Positions 1 through 8,847 are shown, counted from the stretch's first letter. The stretch: DNA of 64,000 bases from Micromonospora globbae (GCF_003610785.1 NZ_RAQQ01000002.1:310001-374000), one strand, 5' to 3'. Notes: a model not told the origin generated them from the letters alone. Translations and numbers: made by a program.

Positions 1-1
1 C

Positions 2-793
2 TGGCTGCGACGCGTCACCCGGACCGGGGCGGTCCGCACGCTCGGCCCGTTCGTGCCGATCGTCGTGCTGTGGTGGCTCGCCGCGGAGCTGGAGGTCTTC
101 CCGGCCGCGTTCTTCGTCGGCCCGGACGCCGTGCTGACCGAGTTCCTCGACCTCATGCGCAAGGGGGTGCTGCCCGGCTACCTGTCGGACTCGCTCACCC
201 GGCTCGCGTACGGGATCGGGTTCGGGCTGCTCATCGGCCTGCCGATGGGCTTCCTCGTGGCGATGTCGGCCTGGGCGCGGCGGCTCACGTGGCCGTTGCT
301 GCTCTTCTTCCAGGCCATCGCCGACATCGCCTGGCTGCCCATCGTGATCGTGTGGTTCGGCTTCAGCCTGACCGCGGTGACGTTCGTGATCGTCTACACG
401 ATCGTCTTCCCGCTCGTCCTGGCCGTGGTGTCCGGGGTGGAGCAGGTCCCGCAGGAGCTGGTCCGCGCCGCGCGCAGCCTCGGCGCCGGCCGGTTCCGGG
501 TCTTCGTGGAGGTCATCGTGCCCGGTGCGCTGCCGGCGGTGGCCGGCGGCATCCGCACGGGCCTGGGCTACGGCTGGCGCGCCCTGATCGCCGCCGAGAT
601 CATCGTCGGGACCAGCGGCGTCGGCTTCATGATGTTCGACGCCCGCCGCGTCGGCGACGTCTCGGAGGTGTTCCTGGGCATGATCGTTCTCGGCGTCCTG
701 TGGTACGCGATGGACGCCCTCGTCCTGGCTCCGTTCGAACGGGCCACCGTGGAGCGTTGGGGAATGGTGCGACAAGTGGAGGCCGGCAGGTGA
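2..793 (+). CDS. ABC importer permease, SsuC/TauC type (5' end cut by the window)
   Basis: This is the inner-membrane permease of a nitrate/sulfonate/taurine-class ABC importer. The reading frame is open from base 2, with residues before the first possible GTG at 53 that fit the family, so the true start lies to the left. Several hydrophobic segments are visible. The cytoplasmic EAA loop that contacts the ATPase reads EQVPQELVRAARSLGAG near nucleotides 440-490. The stop overlaps the GTG of the ATPase gene by 4 nt, which indicates translational coupling. The substrate cannot be read from the permease; the periplasmic binding protein is probably just upstream, outside the window. The family assignment is firm and the substrate is unknown. 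Confidence 0.9.
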   Translation, partial: WLRRVTRTGAVRTLGPFVPIVVLWWLAAELEVFPAAFFVGPDAVLTEFLDLMRKGVLPGYLSDSLTRLAYGIGFGLLIGLPMGFLVAMSAWARRLTWPLLLFFQAIADIAWLPIVIVWFGFSLTAVTFVIVYTIVFPLVLAVVSGVEQVPQELVRAARSLGAGRFRVFVEVIVPGALPAVAGGIRTGLGYGWRALIAAEIIVGTSGVGFMMFDARRVGDVSEVFLGMIVLGVLWYAMDALVLAPFERATVERWGMVRQVEAGR

Positions 794-1575
794 CCGCGCT
801 CGAGATCAGTGGGCTCGCCAAGGAGTACGTCGACAGCTACAGCGGTGACCGGGTGACCGCGATCGGCGAGGTGACCTTCACCGTCGAGGAGGGGGAGTTC
901 GTCTCGATCCTCGGCCCCAGCGGCTGCGGCAAGACGACGGTCCTCAACATCATCGCGGGGTTCGTGGAGCAGACGGCCGGCACGGTGAAGGTCGGCGGCC
1001 GGGTGGTCGACGGTCCCGGGCCCGACCGGGGCGTCGTCTTCCAGAACCACGCCCTGTTCCCCTGGAAGACCGCGGCCTTCGGCCTGCGGATGAAGGGGAT
1101 TCCCGCCGCCCGGCGCCGGGAGATCGCGCTGGAGCACCTGGAGCTGGTGGGGCTGGCGGGCTTCGAGAACCGGTATCCGCACGAGCTGTCCGGCGGTATG
1201 CGGCAGCGGCTCGGCGTCGCGCGGGTGCTCGCCAACGAACCGGCGGTCATGCTCATGGACGAGCCCTTCGCGAGCATCGACGCGCAGACCCGGCGCAAGC
1301 TCCAGGAGGACCTCACCCGGGTGTTCGAGCTGCGCCGGCCGACGGTCTTCTTCGTCACCCACGACATCGACGAGGCCGTGTTCCTCTCCGACCGGGTGGT
1401 CGTGCTCTCCCGCCGGCCGAGCCGGGTCCGGGAGATCGTGACCGTCGACCTGCCCCGGCCGCGCGACTGGCAGGGCACCACGGCGCTTCCGGAGTTCCGC
1501 GAGATCGCCAACCACATCACGGCGCTGCTGTCGGAGGGGGGTGACCGTGAGGGACCGGAGCTCACCGCTGCGTAG
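790..1575 (+). CDS. ABC importer ATP-binding protein, SsuB/TauB type
   Basis: This is the nucleotide-binding subunit that powers the preceding permease. It has 261 residues, the usual length. Walker A GPSGCGKTT ends near residue 50, the Q-loop is VFQNHALFPW, the signature LSGGMRQR lies near 133-140, and Walker B VMLMDEP follows near 155-160 with the switch histidine in FVTHD. The GTG start at 790 is chosen because it overlaps the upstream stop (GTGA) and places the normal N-terminal strand first. A longer upstream extension in the same frame is only a shadow of the permease. The 3' end overlaps the next small gene by 35 nt. Confidence 0.93.
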   Translation: MTALEISGLAKEYVDSYSGDRVTAIGEVTFTVEEGEFVSILGPSGCGKTTVLNIIAGFVEQTAGTVKVGGRVVDGPGPDRGVVFQNHALFPWKTAAFGLRMKGIPAARRREIALEHLELVGLAGFENRYPHELSGGMRQRLGVARVLANEPAVMLMDEPFASIDAQTRRKLQEDLTRVFELRRPTVFFVTHDIDEAVFLSDRVVVLSRRPSRVREIVTVDLPRPRDWQGTTALPEFREIANHITALLSEGGDREGPELTAA

Positions 1576-1891
1576 GGCGTGGCGGGCCCGCACCCTCCGC
1601 CGGGTCGTCGTCGTCCTGGTCCTCGTGCTGGCCTACCAGGCGTGGCTGGCGATCCAGGCGTCCGGCAAGGTCGCCGAGGGTGTCGGCGAGCGGCGCGACG
1701 CGCGGGGACGGTTCACGGTGTCCGTCGAACTCGGTTTCGCCCCCGAGCGCTACCACATCCTGGAGCTGCAGAAGCACGGCCGGATCGCCGGCACCGACGG
1801 CAACACGGTCCGGCTGCGGTCGGTGTCCGACGCCGGTGTGGACGCGCTGGCGAGGGAGTACTGGATCGAGCGGATCGTCCCCGCGCGCTGA
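1541..1891 (+). CDS. small single-pass membrane protein of the ABC operon, function unknown
   Basis: This 116-residue protein has a basic N-terminus (about residues 1-20), one hydrophobic segment near residues 21-40 (VVVVLVLVLAYQAWLAI) and a soluble C-terminal domain of about 75 residues. The charge pattern predicts a membrane-anchored protein with the C-terminus outside. It starts with GTG 35 nt inside the ATPase gene, so it belongs to the same transcript. I do not recognise a family. It could be an accessory or anchor for the importer. A shared role is suggested only by the operon position. Confidence 0.65.
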   Translation: MTVRDRSSPLRRAWRARTLRRVVVVLVLVLAYQAWLAIQASGKVAEGVGERRDARGRFTVSVELGFAPERYHILELQKHGRIAGTDGNTVRLRSVSDAGVDALAREYWIERIVPAR

Positions 1892-1915
1892 CGGTGCCGT
1901 CCGCCGCGCGGGCGG

Positions 1916-2485
1916 TCACCGCAGCGCGGACCAGAGGGCGACGCCCAGCGCGACCAGCAGCCCGACGACGGCCTGGAGCAGCAGCGGCGGGCCGAGGTGC
2001 GTCCAGAGCGTCGCGGTCCGCGGGGTCAGCAACTGGCCGGTCGTGAGGTTGACGATCCGCTCGATCCGTGGCGGCAGCTCCGGGTCGCGTTGCGGACGCA
2101 GGGTCAGCTGGACGTGGTCGGCGGGGTGCAGCGCGCTCTGCGGCAGGTGCCCGTGCAGCTCGACCTCGCAGAGCCGGCCGGCGCCGTCGCGCAGCCGCAG
2201 CGGGGTGACGAGGTACTCCGGGCCCTTGCGCAGCTGTTTCCAGCTCCGGCGACCGCCACCGCCGGAGCCGGGCAGGATCGCGCGCGCCAGCAGGCGCAGC
2301 AGCGCGCCCACGCCCGCCGCGGCCAGCACCACCACCAGCACCGGCTGACTGACCGGCAGCTCCCGCGTGTACCCCTCCAGGAGCCGGACGACCCGGCCCG
2401 TGAGGATCCGTTCGGTGGGATGGGCGATCCGCCGGGTATCGAGTCCGCTGTCCATGGTCACCACCGAGAGTCCTGATCGGTTCAC
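1916..2485 (-). CDS. membrane protein of unknown function
   Basis: This 189-residue protein has a hydrophobic segment near residues 45-70 (LVVVLAAAGVGALLRLLA) and a second at the extreme C-terminus (LLLQAVVGLLVALGVALW). A soluble domain of about 85 residues lies between them and contains a short beta-rich stretch (VTPLRLRDGAGRLCEVEL). No family is recognised. The GTG start at 2485 is uncertain; an ATG at 2455 with GGTGGTG before it is an alternative. The gene converges with the ABC operon: its stop is 24 nt from that operon's end, over an imperfect inverted repeat at 1892-1921 that may terminate both. Confidence 0.6.
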   Translation of the reverse strand: MNRSGLSVVTMDSGLDTRRIAHPTERILTGRVVRLLEGYTRELPVSQPVLVVVLAAAGVGALLRLLARAILPGSGGGGRRSWKQLRKGPEYLVTPLRLRDGAGRLCEVELHGHLPQSALHPADHVQLTLRPQRDPELPPRIERIVNLTTGQLLTPRTATLWTHLGPPLLLQAVVGLLVALGVALWSALR

Positions 2486-2607
2486 TCATGGTATCGGCGT
2501 GTCGGGTTGAACGGCGTGAATGAAACCTGGTCATGCGCTCACGACCGGTCAGGTGACATCCGGGACGGCACGGGTAAGCGCAGGGCCGAGCTGGAAAGGG
2601 GTCGAGC

Positions 2608-3732
2608 ATGCAGCTGTCCTTCCTGCGCCCGCTCTACGACCGCCCCGGGCCGTGGTGCTCGGTGTACCTGGACGCGTCGGCCGACACGCACGACGCCCAC
2701 CCGGCCCTCGACCTGCGCTGGCGCGCACTGCAGGGCCAACTCACCGACCAGGGCGCGGACGAGCCGACCGTCGCCGCACTCGACCGGGTGGTGCGCGGGC
2801 ACGACCCGATGCCGGGGGACTACGGTCTCGCCGTCTTCGCCACCCGCGGGCGGGTGGTGCTCACCGAGTTCCTCTCCGCGCCGCCGCTGCGCGACCTCGC
2901 CTCGTACGCGCCGCTGCCGCACGTGATGCCGCTGCTCGCCCAGCGCGGCGAGCAGGTCGCCTGGGTGCGCGTCCTGGCCGACCGCACCGGCGCCGACGCC
3001 ATGGCGGTCAGCGCCGGCGGCGTGCCGCGGCGGGCCAGCGTGGTCGGGCGCGAGGAGCACCAGCTGCGGCGGGTGCAGCCCGGCGGCTGGTCGCAGTCCC
3101 GTTACCAGCGCGCGGCCATGGAGGCCTGGCACCACAACGCCGGCGACGTCACCGCCGCGACCGTCGAGCTGGCCGAGCGGGTCGGCGCGGACGTCGTGGT
3201 GGTGGCCGGCGACGTACGCGCCACCGGCATGATCGCCGCGCAGATGCCGCCGCGCTGGCAGGACCTCGTGGTCCGCACCGACGCCGGCTCCCGCGCGGGC
3301 GGCGCCGACCAGACCCTCCTGGACGACCTCACGGTGCAGACCATCGCCGAGGTGGCCGACCAGCGCATCACCGCCGCCCTGGACCGCTTCGGCATGCAGG
3401 AGGACGTCGGCGCCGGCCTGGACGCGGTGGTCTCCGCGTTGCAGCGCAACCAGGTCGAGAACATGCTGATCGTGGACGACCCCTCCGCCAACGGGGAACT
3501 CTGGATCGGGCCCGAGCCCACCGAGATCGCGGTCGACCCGGGGCAGCTGAGCGCCATGTCGGTCGACGACCCGCAGCGGGTGCGCGCCGACGCGGCGCTG
3601 GTGCGGGCGCTGGTCGGCACCGACGCGGAGCTTACCGTGCTCGGCCCCGACGAGGCGCCGGAGCTGACCGACGGCGTCGGCGCCGTGCTGCGGTACGTCG
3701 ACCCGAGCACCCCGGGGCGGGGCAATGGCTGA
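2608..3732 (+). CDS. Vms1/Ankzf1-type (baeRF, Rv2629-like) protein
   Basis: This 374-residue protein matches the Mycobacterium Rv2629 type by length and conserved segments. These include the opening residues LRPLYDRPGPWCSVYLD, WHHNAGDVTAATVELAERV in the middle, and the C-terminal eRF1-like part (AALVRALVGTDAELTVLGPD). Members are related to archaeo-eukaryotic release factor 1 and are proposed to act on stalled ribosomes or peptidyl-tRNA; the biochemistry in bacteria is poorly established. GAAAGGGG stands before the ATG. An imperfect stress-type promoter (GTGA-N15-GGGTAA, 2553-2577) lies about 31 nt upstream. The 3' end overlaps the next gene by 8 nt. Confidence 0.8.
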   Translation: MQLSFLRPLYDRPGPWCSVYLDASADTHDAHPALDLRWRALQGQLTDQGADEPTVAALDRVVRGHDPMPGDYGLAVFATRGRVVLTEFLSAPPLRDLASYAPLPHVMPLLAQRGEQVAWVRVLADRTGADAMAVSAGGVPRRASVVGREEHQLRRVQPGGWSQSRYQRAAMEAWHHNAGDVTAATVELAERVGADVVVVAGDVRATGMIAAQMPPRWQDLVVRTDAGSRAGGADQTLLDDLTVQTIAEVADQRITAALDRFGMQEDVGAGLDAVVSALQRNQVENMLIVDDPSANGELWIGPEPTEIAVDPGQLSAMSVDDPQRVRADAALVRALVGTDAELTVLGPDEAPELTDGVGAVLRYVDPSTPGRGNG

Positions 3733-5485
3733 GCGGACCGCCGCCGACCTGGTGGTCGAGCGGCTGCGCGCCTGGCGGGTGCCGCGGGCGTTCGGCTACC
3801 CCGGCGAGGCCATCGCACCGGTCGTCGCGGCGCTGGACCGCGCCGGCGGCGACCCGGAGTTCGTTCCCGCGCGGCACGAGGAGACCGCCTCCTTCATGGC
3901 CACCGGGCACGCGAAGTTCACCGGCGAGATGGGGGTCTGCCTGGCCACCCAGGGACCGAGCGCGGTGCAGCTGCTCAACGGCCTCTACGACGCCAAGCTG
4001 GACAGCAAGCCGGTGGTCGCCATCGTCGGCGAGGACGTCGCCGGGCCGCTGGGCGGCGCGCACCAGGAGATCGGCCTGAGCCGGCTCTTCGCCGACGTGT
4101 GCAACCAGTTCGTCCACTACGCCCGCAGCGCCGGCCAGGTGCCGACCCTGCTCGACCAGGCGTTCCGGACCGCCGCGGCCACCCGCAGCCCGGTCTGCGT
4201 CGTGCTGCCCCGGGCCGTGCAGGAGGCGGCCGTGCCCGACCTCCAGTCGCACGCCGCCGGGGTGATCACCGCGACGCCCGGCGAGCCGCTGGCGCGCGTA
4301 CTGCCGCACGAGGTGGACCTGGCGGCCGCCGCGCAGCTGCTGGAGACCGGCTCGCGCGTGGCCGTCGTCGTCGGCCAGGGCGCCCGGGACGCGGCGGACG
4401 AGGTCCTCGCGCTCGCCGACCGTCTCGGCGCCGGTGTGGCCAGCTCGCTCCTGGGCAAGCCCGTGCTCGACGAGCGGCTGCCGTTCCACGCCGGCGTCCT
4501 CGGCGAGGTCGGCACGCGGGCCGCCGCGGAGCTGATGGGCGGCTGCGACCGGCTGCTGCTCGTCGGCACCAACAACCCGTGGACGGGCTACCTGCCGATG
4601 CCCGGTCAGGTGCGGACCGTGCAGATCGACATCGACGGCCGCCGGATCGGCAGCCGCTACCCGGTGGACGTCCCGCTCGTCGGTGACGCCGCCGAGACGC
4701 TGCGCGCGCTGCTGTCCCGGCTGCCGGACCGGCCCAACCCGCGGTGGCGGGCCACGGTCGAGAACTCGGTGGACCGGTGGCGGCGCGAGCTGGCCGACCA
4801 GGCCGCCGCCCCCGCCGAGCCGGTGAACCCACGGCTCGTGCTTCAGGAACTCTCCACGCGGATGCCGCGCACCGGCTCGGTGGCGGTCGACGTCGGCTCG
4901 GTCATCTACTGGTACGCCCGCCACCTGGAGCTGCCGCCCGGTGTGAACGCGCAGCTGTGCGGCACGCTCGGCTCGATGGGCTGCGCCCTGCCGTACGCGG
5001 TCGCCGCGAAGCTGGCCGCGCCGGACGAGCCGGTGCTCGCGCTCGTCGGCGACGGCGCCATGCAGCTCAACGGCCTCGCCGAGCTGATCACCGTGGCGAA
5101 CCACTGGTCGCGGTGGCGCGACCCGAGGCTCGTGGTGCTCGTGCTCAACAACCGCGACCAGTCGGGCACGGGCGGCGGACGGCAGCCGGTGCACGATCCC
5201 GCACGGCGGCGCCCGGACGTGCCGTACGCCGGCTGGGCCCGGCTGCTCGGGCTGCACGGCGTACGCGTGGACCGCCCGGAGCTGGTCGGCGCCGCCTGGG
5301 ACGAGGCCCTGGCCGCGGACCGGCCGTGCGTCGTGGAGGCGGTGGTCGACGCCCGGGTCCCGCTGTCGCCCCCGGAGCCGGCCTTCGCCGACCTGCGTGG
5401 CGTGTTCGCCGACGGCGACGCCGCCCGTCGGGTCCGTGAGCAGGTCGACCGGCAGCTCTCCGTGGCCGCGGAGGACCTGGTCTAG
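3725..5485 (+). CDS. thiamine diphosphate-dependent enzyme, pyruvate oxidase/acetolactate synthase family
   Basis: This 586-residue protein has the three-domain TPP enzyme layout. The N-terminal PYR domain carries the activating glutamate in RHEETASFMATGH (about residues 49-61). The central domain spans roughly 190-320. The C-terminal PP domain carries the metal/TPP motif GDGAMQLNGL (about 443) followed by LNN near 470. The family includes pyruvate oxidase (PoxB), acetolactate synthase and related decarboxylases, and the substrate cannot be chosen from sequence alone. It overlaps the Vms1-like gene by 8 nt, so the two are co-translated. An FAD-binding role for the central domain is possible, as in PoxB, but is not shown here. 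Confidence 0.85.
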   Translation: MAERTAADLVVERLRAWRVPRAFGYPGEAIAPVVAALDRAGGDPEFVPARHEETASFMATGHAKFTGEMGVCLATQGPSAVQLLNGLYDAKLDSKPVVAIVGEDVAGPLGGAHQEIGLSRLFADVCNQFVHYARSAGQVPTLLDQAFRTAAATRSPVCVVLPRAVQEAAVPDLQSHAAGVITATPGEPLARVLPHEVDLAAAAQLLETGSRVAVVVGQGARDAADEVLALADRLGAGVASSLLGKPVLDERLPFHAGVLGEVGTRAAAELMGGCDRLLLVGTNNPWTGYLPMPGQVRTVQIDIDGRRIGSRYPVDVPLVGDAAETLRALLSRLPDRPNPRWRATVENSVDRWRRELADQAAAPAEPVNPRLVLQELSTRMPRTGSVAVDVGSVIYWYARHLELPPGVNAQLCGTLGSMGCALPYAVAAKLAAPDEPVLALVGDGAMQLNGLAELITVANHWSRWRDPRLVVLVLNNRDQSGTGGGRQPVHDPARRRPDVPYAGWARLLGLHGVRVDRPELVGAAWDEALAADRPCVVEAVVDARVPLSPPEPAFADLRGVFADGDAARRVREQVDRQLSVAAEDLV

Positions 5486-5938
5486 CGGTCGGCCGAGCCC
5501 GTCGTCCACGCGGCTCTGGCGTGTCGACGCCGGCGGCACCCGGGCCCGGGTGACCCGGACGGCCCCGGTGCCGCCGAGGTGCGTCGTCCCGCGCGTGCGG
5601 GCCGGGCCTCGTCGTGCCCGGCGCTCGTCGTGGGGCGCGTCCGCCACCACCGGGGACGCCCCGCCCCGCGCGACCACCGGCGTCGTGGCGCGCGCGTCCC
5701 CGAGCCGCGCTCCCGTCTGGGGGACGCCCGGCAGAACCGGCCTCATCGGCGGGGTTGGTCGTCGTCGCGTGGTCCGGTCGCCGTGGGCGACCCGTCCCCG
5801 GACCGCGTCAACCGTCCGGGACCGGCGAAGCGTCCCCCATCAGCGGAATGGTCCCGACAGGTGGGGGAGGGCCCGTTTGAACCCCATCCGGACGGGAAGC
5901 CGGGCCGCGTGGTGAGCGAACGAGGCAAGGTGGGGCCG
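5486..5938 (+). other. gene-free stretch of about 450 bp with a candidate stress promoter
   Basis: No credible gene is seen on either strand. Open frames here are Arg/Pro/Gly-rich products of high GC content and lack domain-like character. Near its right end GTTT (5875-5878) is followed after 15 nt by GGGAAG (5894-5899), close to the SigB/SigF-type promoter pattern, about 40 nt before the likely GTG of the next gene. The rest shows no clear repeat. Confidence 0.5.
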
Positions 5939-7351
5939 GTGCGCAAGATGCGCGAGGGGCTCGTGGCGGCCGACGCCGGGCTGGCCGGCGACCGGGTCGT
6001 GGCGGCCGGCAGTACCGCCCGCATCCTGGTCGCCGCCACGGCCCGCGCGCTGCGCGGCATGGACTGCGCCGATCTGGGACATCCGGGGCCGGTGTCCCGG
6101 TTCCCCGGCGCGCCGGACCCGGTCCGCCGGGCGGCGGCGACGCGGGCGGCGGGCCGCGTCGCGCTCACACCCGCGCAGGTCGCCGAGGTGGACGCGGAGC
6201 GGGTGGCGCGCTGGTTCGTCGACCAGTACCCGCGCCGCAGCTACGCGGGCGCGGTGCTCGGCTCGCCGCACGGCGCCGCCGCGCACCTCGCCGTCGCCCT
6301 CGGGGTGCCCTGGCTGCCCGCCGGCTTCGAGATGACCGCCCACTGGGCGCAGGGCGGGGTGGACCGACCCGGCGCCGCCCTGGAGCACGGGGCCGGACTC
6401 GCCGCGCGGCTGCTCGCCGGCAACGACGACCTGCACGTACGCCAGGTGCACTGCCCGGCGAGCCGAGGCGCGCTGGCCGGGGCCACCGTGCTGCTCGCGG
6501 CCCGCTGGCGGTCCCTGCCGGCCGCGTACCGGCGGTTCCTCACCGACCGGCTGGCCCCCGGCGCCCCGGTGCTGCTGCTGCGGGACGCGCGGACCTGGCC
6601 GGTGGTGGACCCCGGGCAGGGGCACAGCTTCCAGGTCGGCTGCCCCGGCAGCGGGCTGGACCCGGTGGACTTCCACCCGGACAGCCACGCCCTGCGCCAG
6701 GTGCTCCGCTCCGCGGGCGGTGACGCCGCCCGGTGGGAGCCACCGCAGGTCTCGTCGCCCTCCGGGTACGCCGAGCACGGCGTGGAGTCCGGTTTCGAAC
6801 TCAGCGCCCGGGACTGGGCCGGGCGCGCCGGTCGCCGCCTGCACCGGGTGCTCTTCCCGCGGCCGGAGGCGCTGAGCGCGGCAATCGCCGACCTGTACCG
6901 GCGGTGGCTGCGCGCCGCGGGGAAGACGGGGGACCGGTTGGTGGTGGAGTGCGGGCGGCTGCTCGACCCGTGGCAGGTGGTGCGCGCGGGGATGGTGCCG
7001 TACTGGTGCGAGAACGCCACCCGGCGCAGCGTCGAGGGGGTCGAGTGGTGGCTCGCCGGCAGCGAGCCGTTCAGCTCGGTGGACGTGCTGCCCGAGCCGC
7101 CGGGGGTGCGGTCGCCGGCGCTCGCCGGACTGCCGCAGTGGCTCGCGGTGGCCGGGTTCGGCCGCCGGCGGCGGGCCCTGGACCGCACCTCCGCCCGGGG
7201 TTACCCGGTCACCTCGGTGCCCACCCGCCGGGCCACGGAGGTACTCCGCGCCCAGCCGTACGACCTGCCGGTGCCGCCCCCGCTGACGGCTGCCGAGGCC
7301 CTGGAAGCGCTCCGCGACAGCGGCACCCACCAGGGGTTGCTGGTCTCTTGA
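5939..7351 (+). CDS. conserved-looking protein of unknown function (470 aa)
   Basis: No family is recognised. The protein is about 470 residues, soluble and acidic-basic mixed, with no signal peptide or membrane segment. It has an alpha/beta look in the middle (VLLAARWRSLPAAYRRFL; VLLLRDARTWPVV) and a Trp-rich C-terminal third (WWLAGSEPF, LPQWLAVAGFG). The segment YAGAVLGSPHGAAAHLAVALGVPWLP could form a nucleotide- or cofactor-type loop, but this is only an impression. The GTG at 5939 is chosen because AAGG sits 8 nt upstream; GTG 5912 and ATG 5948 are alternatives. The upstream GTTT-N15-GGGAAG element suggests stress control. Confidence 0.65.
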   Translation: MRKMREGLVAADAGLAGDRVVAAGSTARILVAATARALRGMDCADLGHPGPVSRFPGAPDPVRRAAATRAAGRVALTPAQVAEVDAERVARWFVDQYPRRSYAGAVLGSPHGAAAHLAVALGVPWLPAGFEMTAHWAQGGVDRPGAALEHGAGLAARLLAGNDDLHVRQVHCPASRGALAGATVLLAARWRSLPAAYRRFLTDRLAPGAPVLLLRDARTWPVVDPGQGHSFQVGCPGSGLDPVDFHPDSHALRQVLRSAGGDAARWEPPQVSSPSGYAEHGVESGFELSARDWAGRAGRRLHRVLFPRPEALSAAIADLYRRWLRAAGKTGDRLVVECGRLLDPWQVVRAGMVPYWCENATRRSVEGVEWWLAGSEPFSSVDVLPEPPGVRSPALAGLPQWLAVAGFGRRRRALDRTSARGYPVTSVPTRRATEVLRAQPYDLPVPPPLTAAEALEALRDSGTHQGLLVS

Positions 7352-7571
7352 GGGGAGCCTAGCGAAACATCCTCGCGAACCCGGGATCCCGTGATTGAGT
7401 ACCTACGGAGCGGGAACATCGCTGGCTGCGATGGACTGATCACGTTGCGCAGCGTGTCGTCGCCCGCTGGCGTCCCAGTCACGTAACCCACTTCCGGCCC
7501 GGTGCGTGGCCCGACCACGCGCACGACCGGTTTCCCAATCCGGGCGGGGGACCTTCCTGAGGGAGGCGCGG

Positions 7572-8705
7572 ATGTTCGGACAGACCACCACAAGCACACC
7601 ACCACCGACCGAGCGGGGCCTGGAGGACCTCGACGCGGCCGCCCTGGCGTACGCGGCGCGGATCCAGGGACTTCCACCCGAGCGGCGGCAGGAGGCCCGT
7701 GACGACCTCGTCCGGTTCGCCCTGCCGTTCGCCGGCCGGCTCGCCCGCCGGTACCGGGGGCGCGGTGAGCCGCTGGAGGATCTGGAGCAGGTGGCCCGAC
7801 TGGGGCTGGTCAACGCCGTCGACCGGTACGACCCGGAACGGGGCTCGTTCACCGCGTACGCGGCGATCACCATCGTCGGCGAGATCAAGCGGCACTTCCG
7901 CGACCGCACGTGGGGCGTGCACGTGCCCCGCCGGCTGCGTGACCTGATCCTGGAGGTGGGCCAGGCCACCGCGGCGCTCACGAGCGAGCTGTCCCGGGCG
8001 CCGTCCGTGGCCGAGCTGGCCGAACGGCTGGAGACGCCGGAGGAGGAGATCCTCGCCGCGCTCGAGTCGGCCGCCGGCTACAGTCCCGCCTCGCTGAACG
8101 CGCCGGTCGGCGGGGAGAGTTCGGCCGAGTTCGGCGACCTGGTGGGCGAGTCGGACAACGCGCTGGAATCCGTCGACGACCGGGTCACCGTGAGCGGTCT
8201 GCTGCACCGCCTGCCCTGGCGGGAGCGGCGCATCCTCGCCATGCGCTTCTACGGCAACCAGACGCAGGCGGAGATCGCCGCCCGCTTCGGCATCTCGCAG
8301 ATGCACGTCTCCCGGCTGCTGTCGCGCGCGTTGACCTGGCTGCGCCAGGCGATGCTCGCCGACACACCGCCGCCCTGGCAGAACGGTGCCGCCGAGGAGC
8401 CGGCCAAGCCGCGCATCTCCGTACGGCAGAACGGCGACCGCGTGGTCGTCGAGGTCGGCGGCGACGTCGACCGGGACGGCGCGGACCAGCTGCGACGGGC
8501 CATGCTGGAGGCCGTGACGGGCCAGCCGAGCGAGGTGGTGGTCGACCTCGTCGGCGCCGGCGGGGTCGACGCCGGCGGGATCGCCGCGCTGGTGGCCGGC
8601 CGCGACGCGGCGGCCCGCACGGGCGTGCCCCTGCGGCTCACCCGCGTGCAGCCGGCGGTGCGCCGCTCGCTCACCGCGGCCGGCCTCGCACCGGCCCGCG
8701 ACTGA
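7572..8705 (+). CDS. SigB/SigF-family RNA polymerase sigma factor fused to a C-terminal STAS domain
   Basis: The 377-residue protein has sigma region 2 (about residues 45-110: LEDLEQVARLGLVNAVDRYD, then SFTAYAAITIVGEIKRHFRD), region 3 (about 110-175) and region 4 with the helix-turn-helix QTQAEIAARFGISQMHVSRL (about 210-258). This is the group 3 layout of SigB/SigF/SigG. A linker leads to a complete STAS-like domain at about 282-376 (VVVEVGGDVDRDGADQLRRA ... VVVDLVGAGGVDAGGIAAL). STAS domains normally belong to separate anti-anti-sigma proteins, so the fusion is unusual. The usual phosphorylatable Ser/Thr before the glycine is a Gly-Gly-Val-Asp in this copy. ATG 7572 follows GAGGGAGG. No adjacent rsbW-like gene is present; the nearest kinase-type gene is at 10952. 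Confidence 0.88.
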   Translation: MFGQTTTSTPPPTERGLEDLDAAALAYAARIQGLPPERRQEARDDLVRFALPFAGRLARRYRGRGEPLEDLEQVARLGLVNAVDRYDPERGSFTAYAAITIVGEIKRHFRDRTWGVHVPRRLRDLILEVGQATAALTSELSRAPSVAELAERLETPEEEILAALESAAGYSPASLNAPVGGESSAEFGDLVGESDNALESVDDRVTVSGLLHRLPWRERRILAMRFYGNQTQAEIAARFGISQMHVSRLLSRALTWLRQAMLADTPPPWQNGAAEEPAKPRISVRQNGDRVVVEVGGDVDRDGADQLRRAMLEAVTGQPSEVVVDLVGAGGVDAGGIAALVAGRDAAARTGVPLRLTRVQPAVRRSLTAAGLAPARD

Positions 8706-8717
8706 GCCACGACCGAC

Positions 8718-8743
8718 GCGGGGCCGGGCCTGCCCGGCCCCGC
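8718..8743 (+). terminator. hairpin terminator of the sigma-STAS gene
   Basis: An 11-bp perfect GC stem (GCGGGGCCGGG with its complement) and a 4-nt loop lie 12 nt after the stop. There is no U-tract, as is common in actinobacteria. Confidence 0.65.
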
Positions 8744-8794
8744 CGTCGGCCGGTCGACGGCGACCGCGGGCGGGCGCCGTCCACCCACACCGGC

Positions 8795-8829
8795 GCGGGG
8801 CCGGCACCCGGAGAGGGTGCCGGCCCCGC
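8795..8829. terminator. strong hairpin between convergent genes
   Basis: A perfect 15-bp stem (GCGGGGCCGGCACCC and its complement) encloses a 5-nt loop. It lies 19 nt beyond the stop of ctaD on the minus strand and can also stop read-through from the sigma gene. Confidence 0.75.
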
Positions 8830-8847
8830 GGCCGTCGTGCCGCCGCG

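Noticed and set aside
5579..5938. Extending the 470-residue protein to an upstream start
   Set aside because: The extra 120 residues are Arg/Pro/Gly-rich shadow sequence, and the candidate promoter at 5875-5899 lies inside them.
7530..7554. Autoregulatory SigB/SigF promoter of the sigma-STAS gene
   Set aside because: GTTT is present at 7530, but the downstream element reads GGGACC, too far from GGGTA(G/T) compared with the other eight exact sites.
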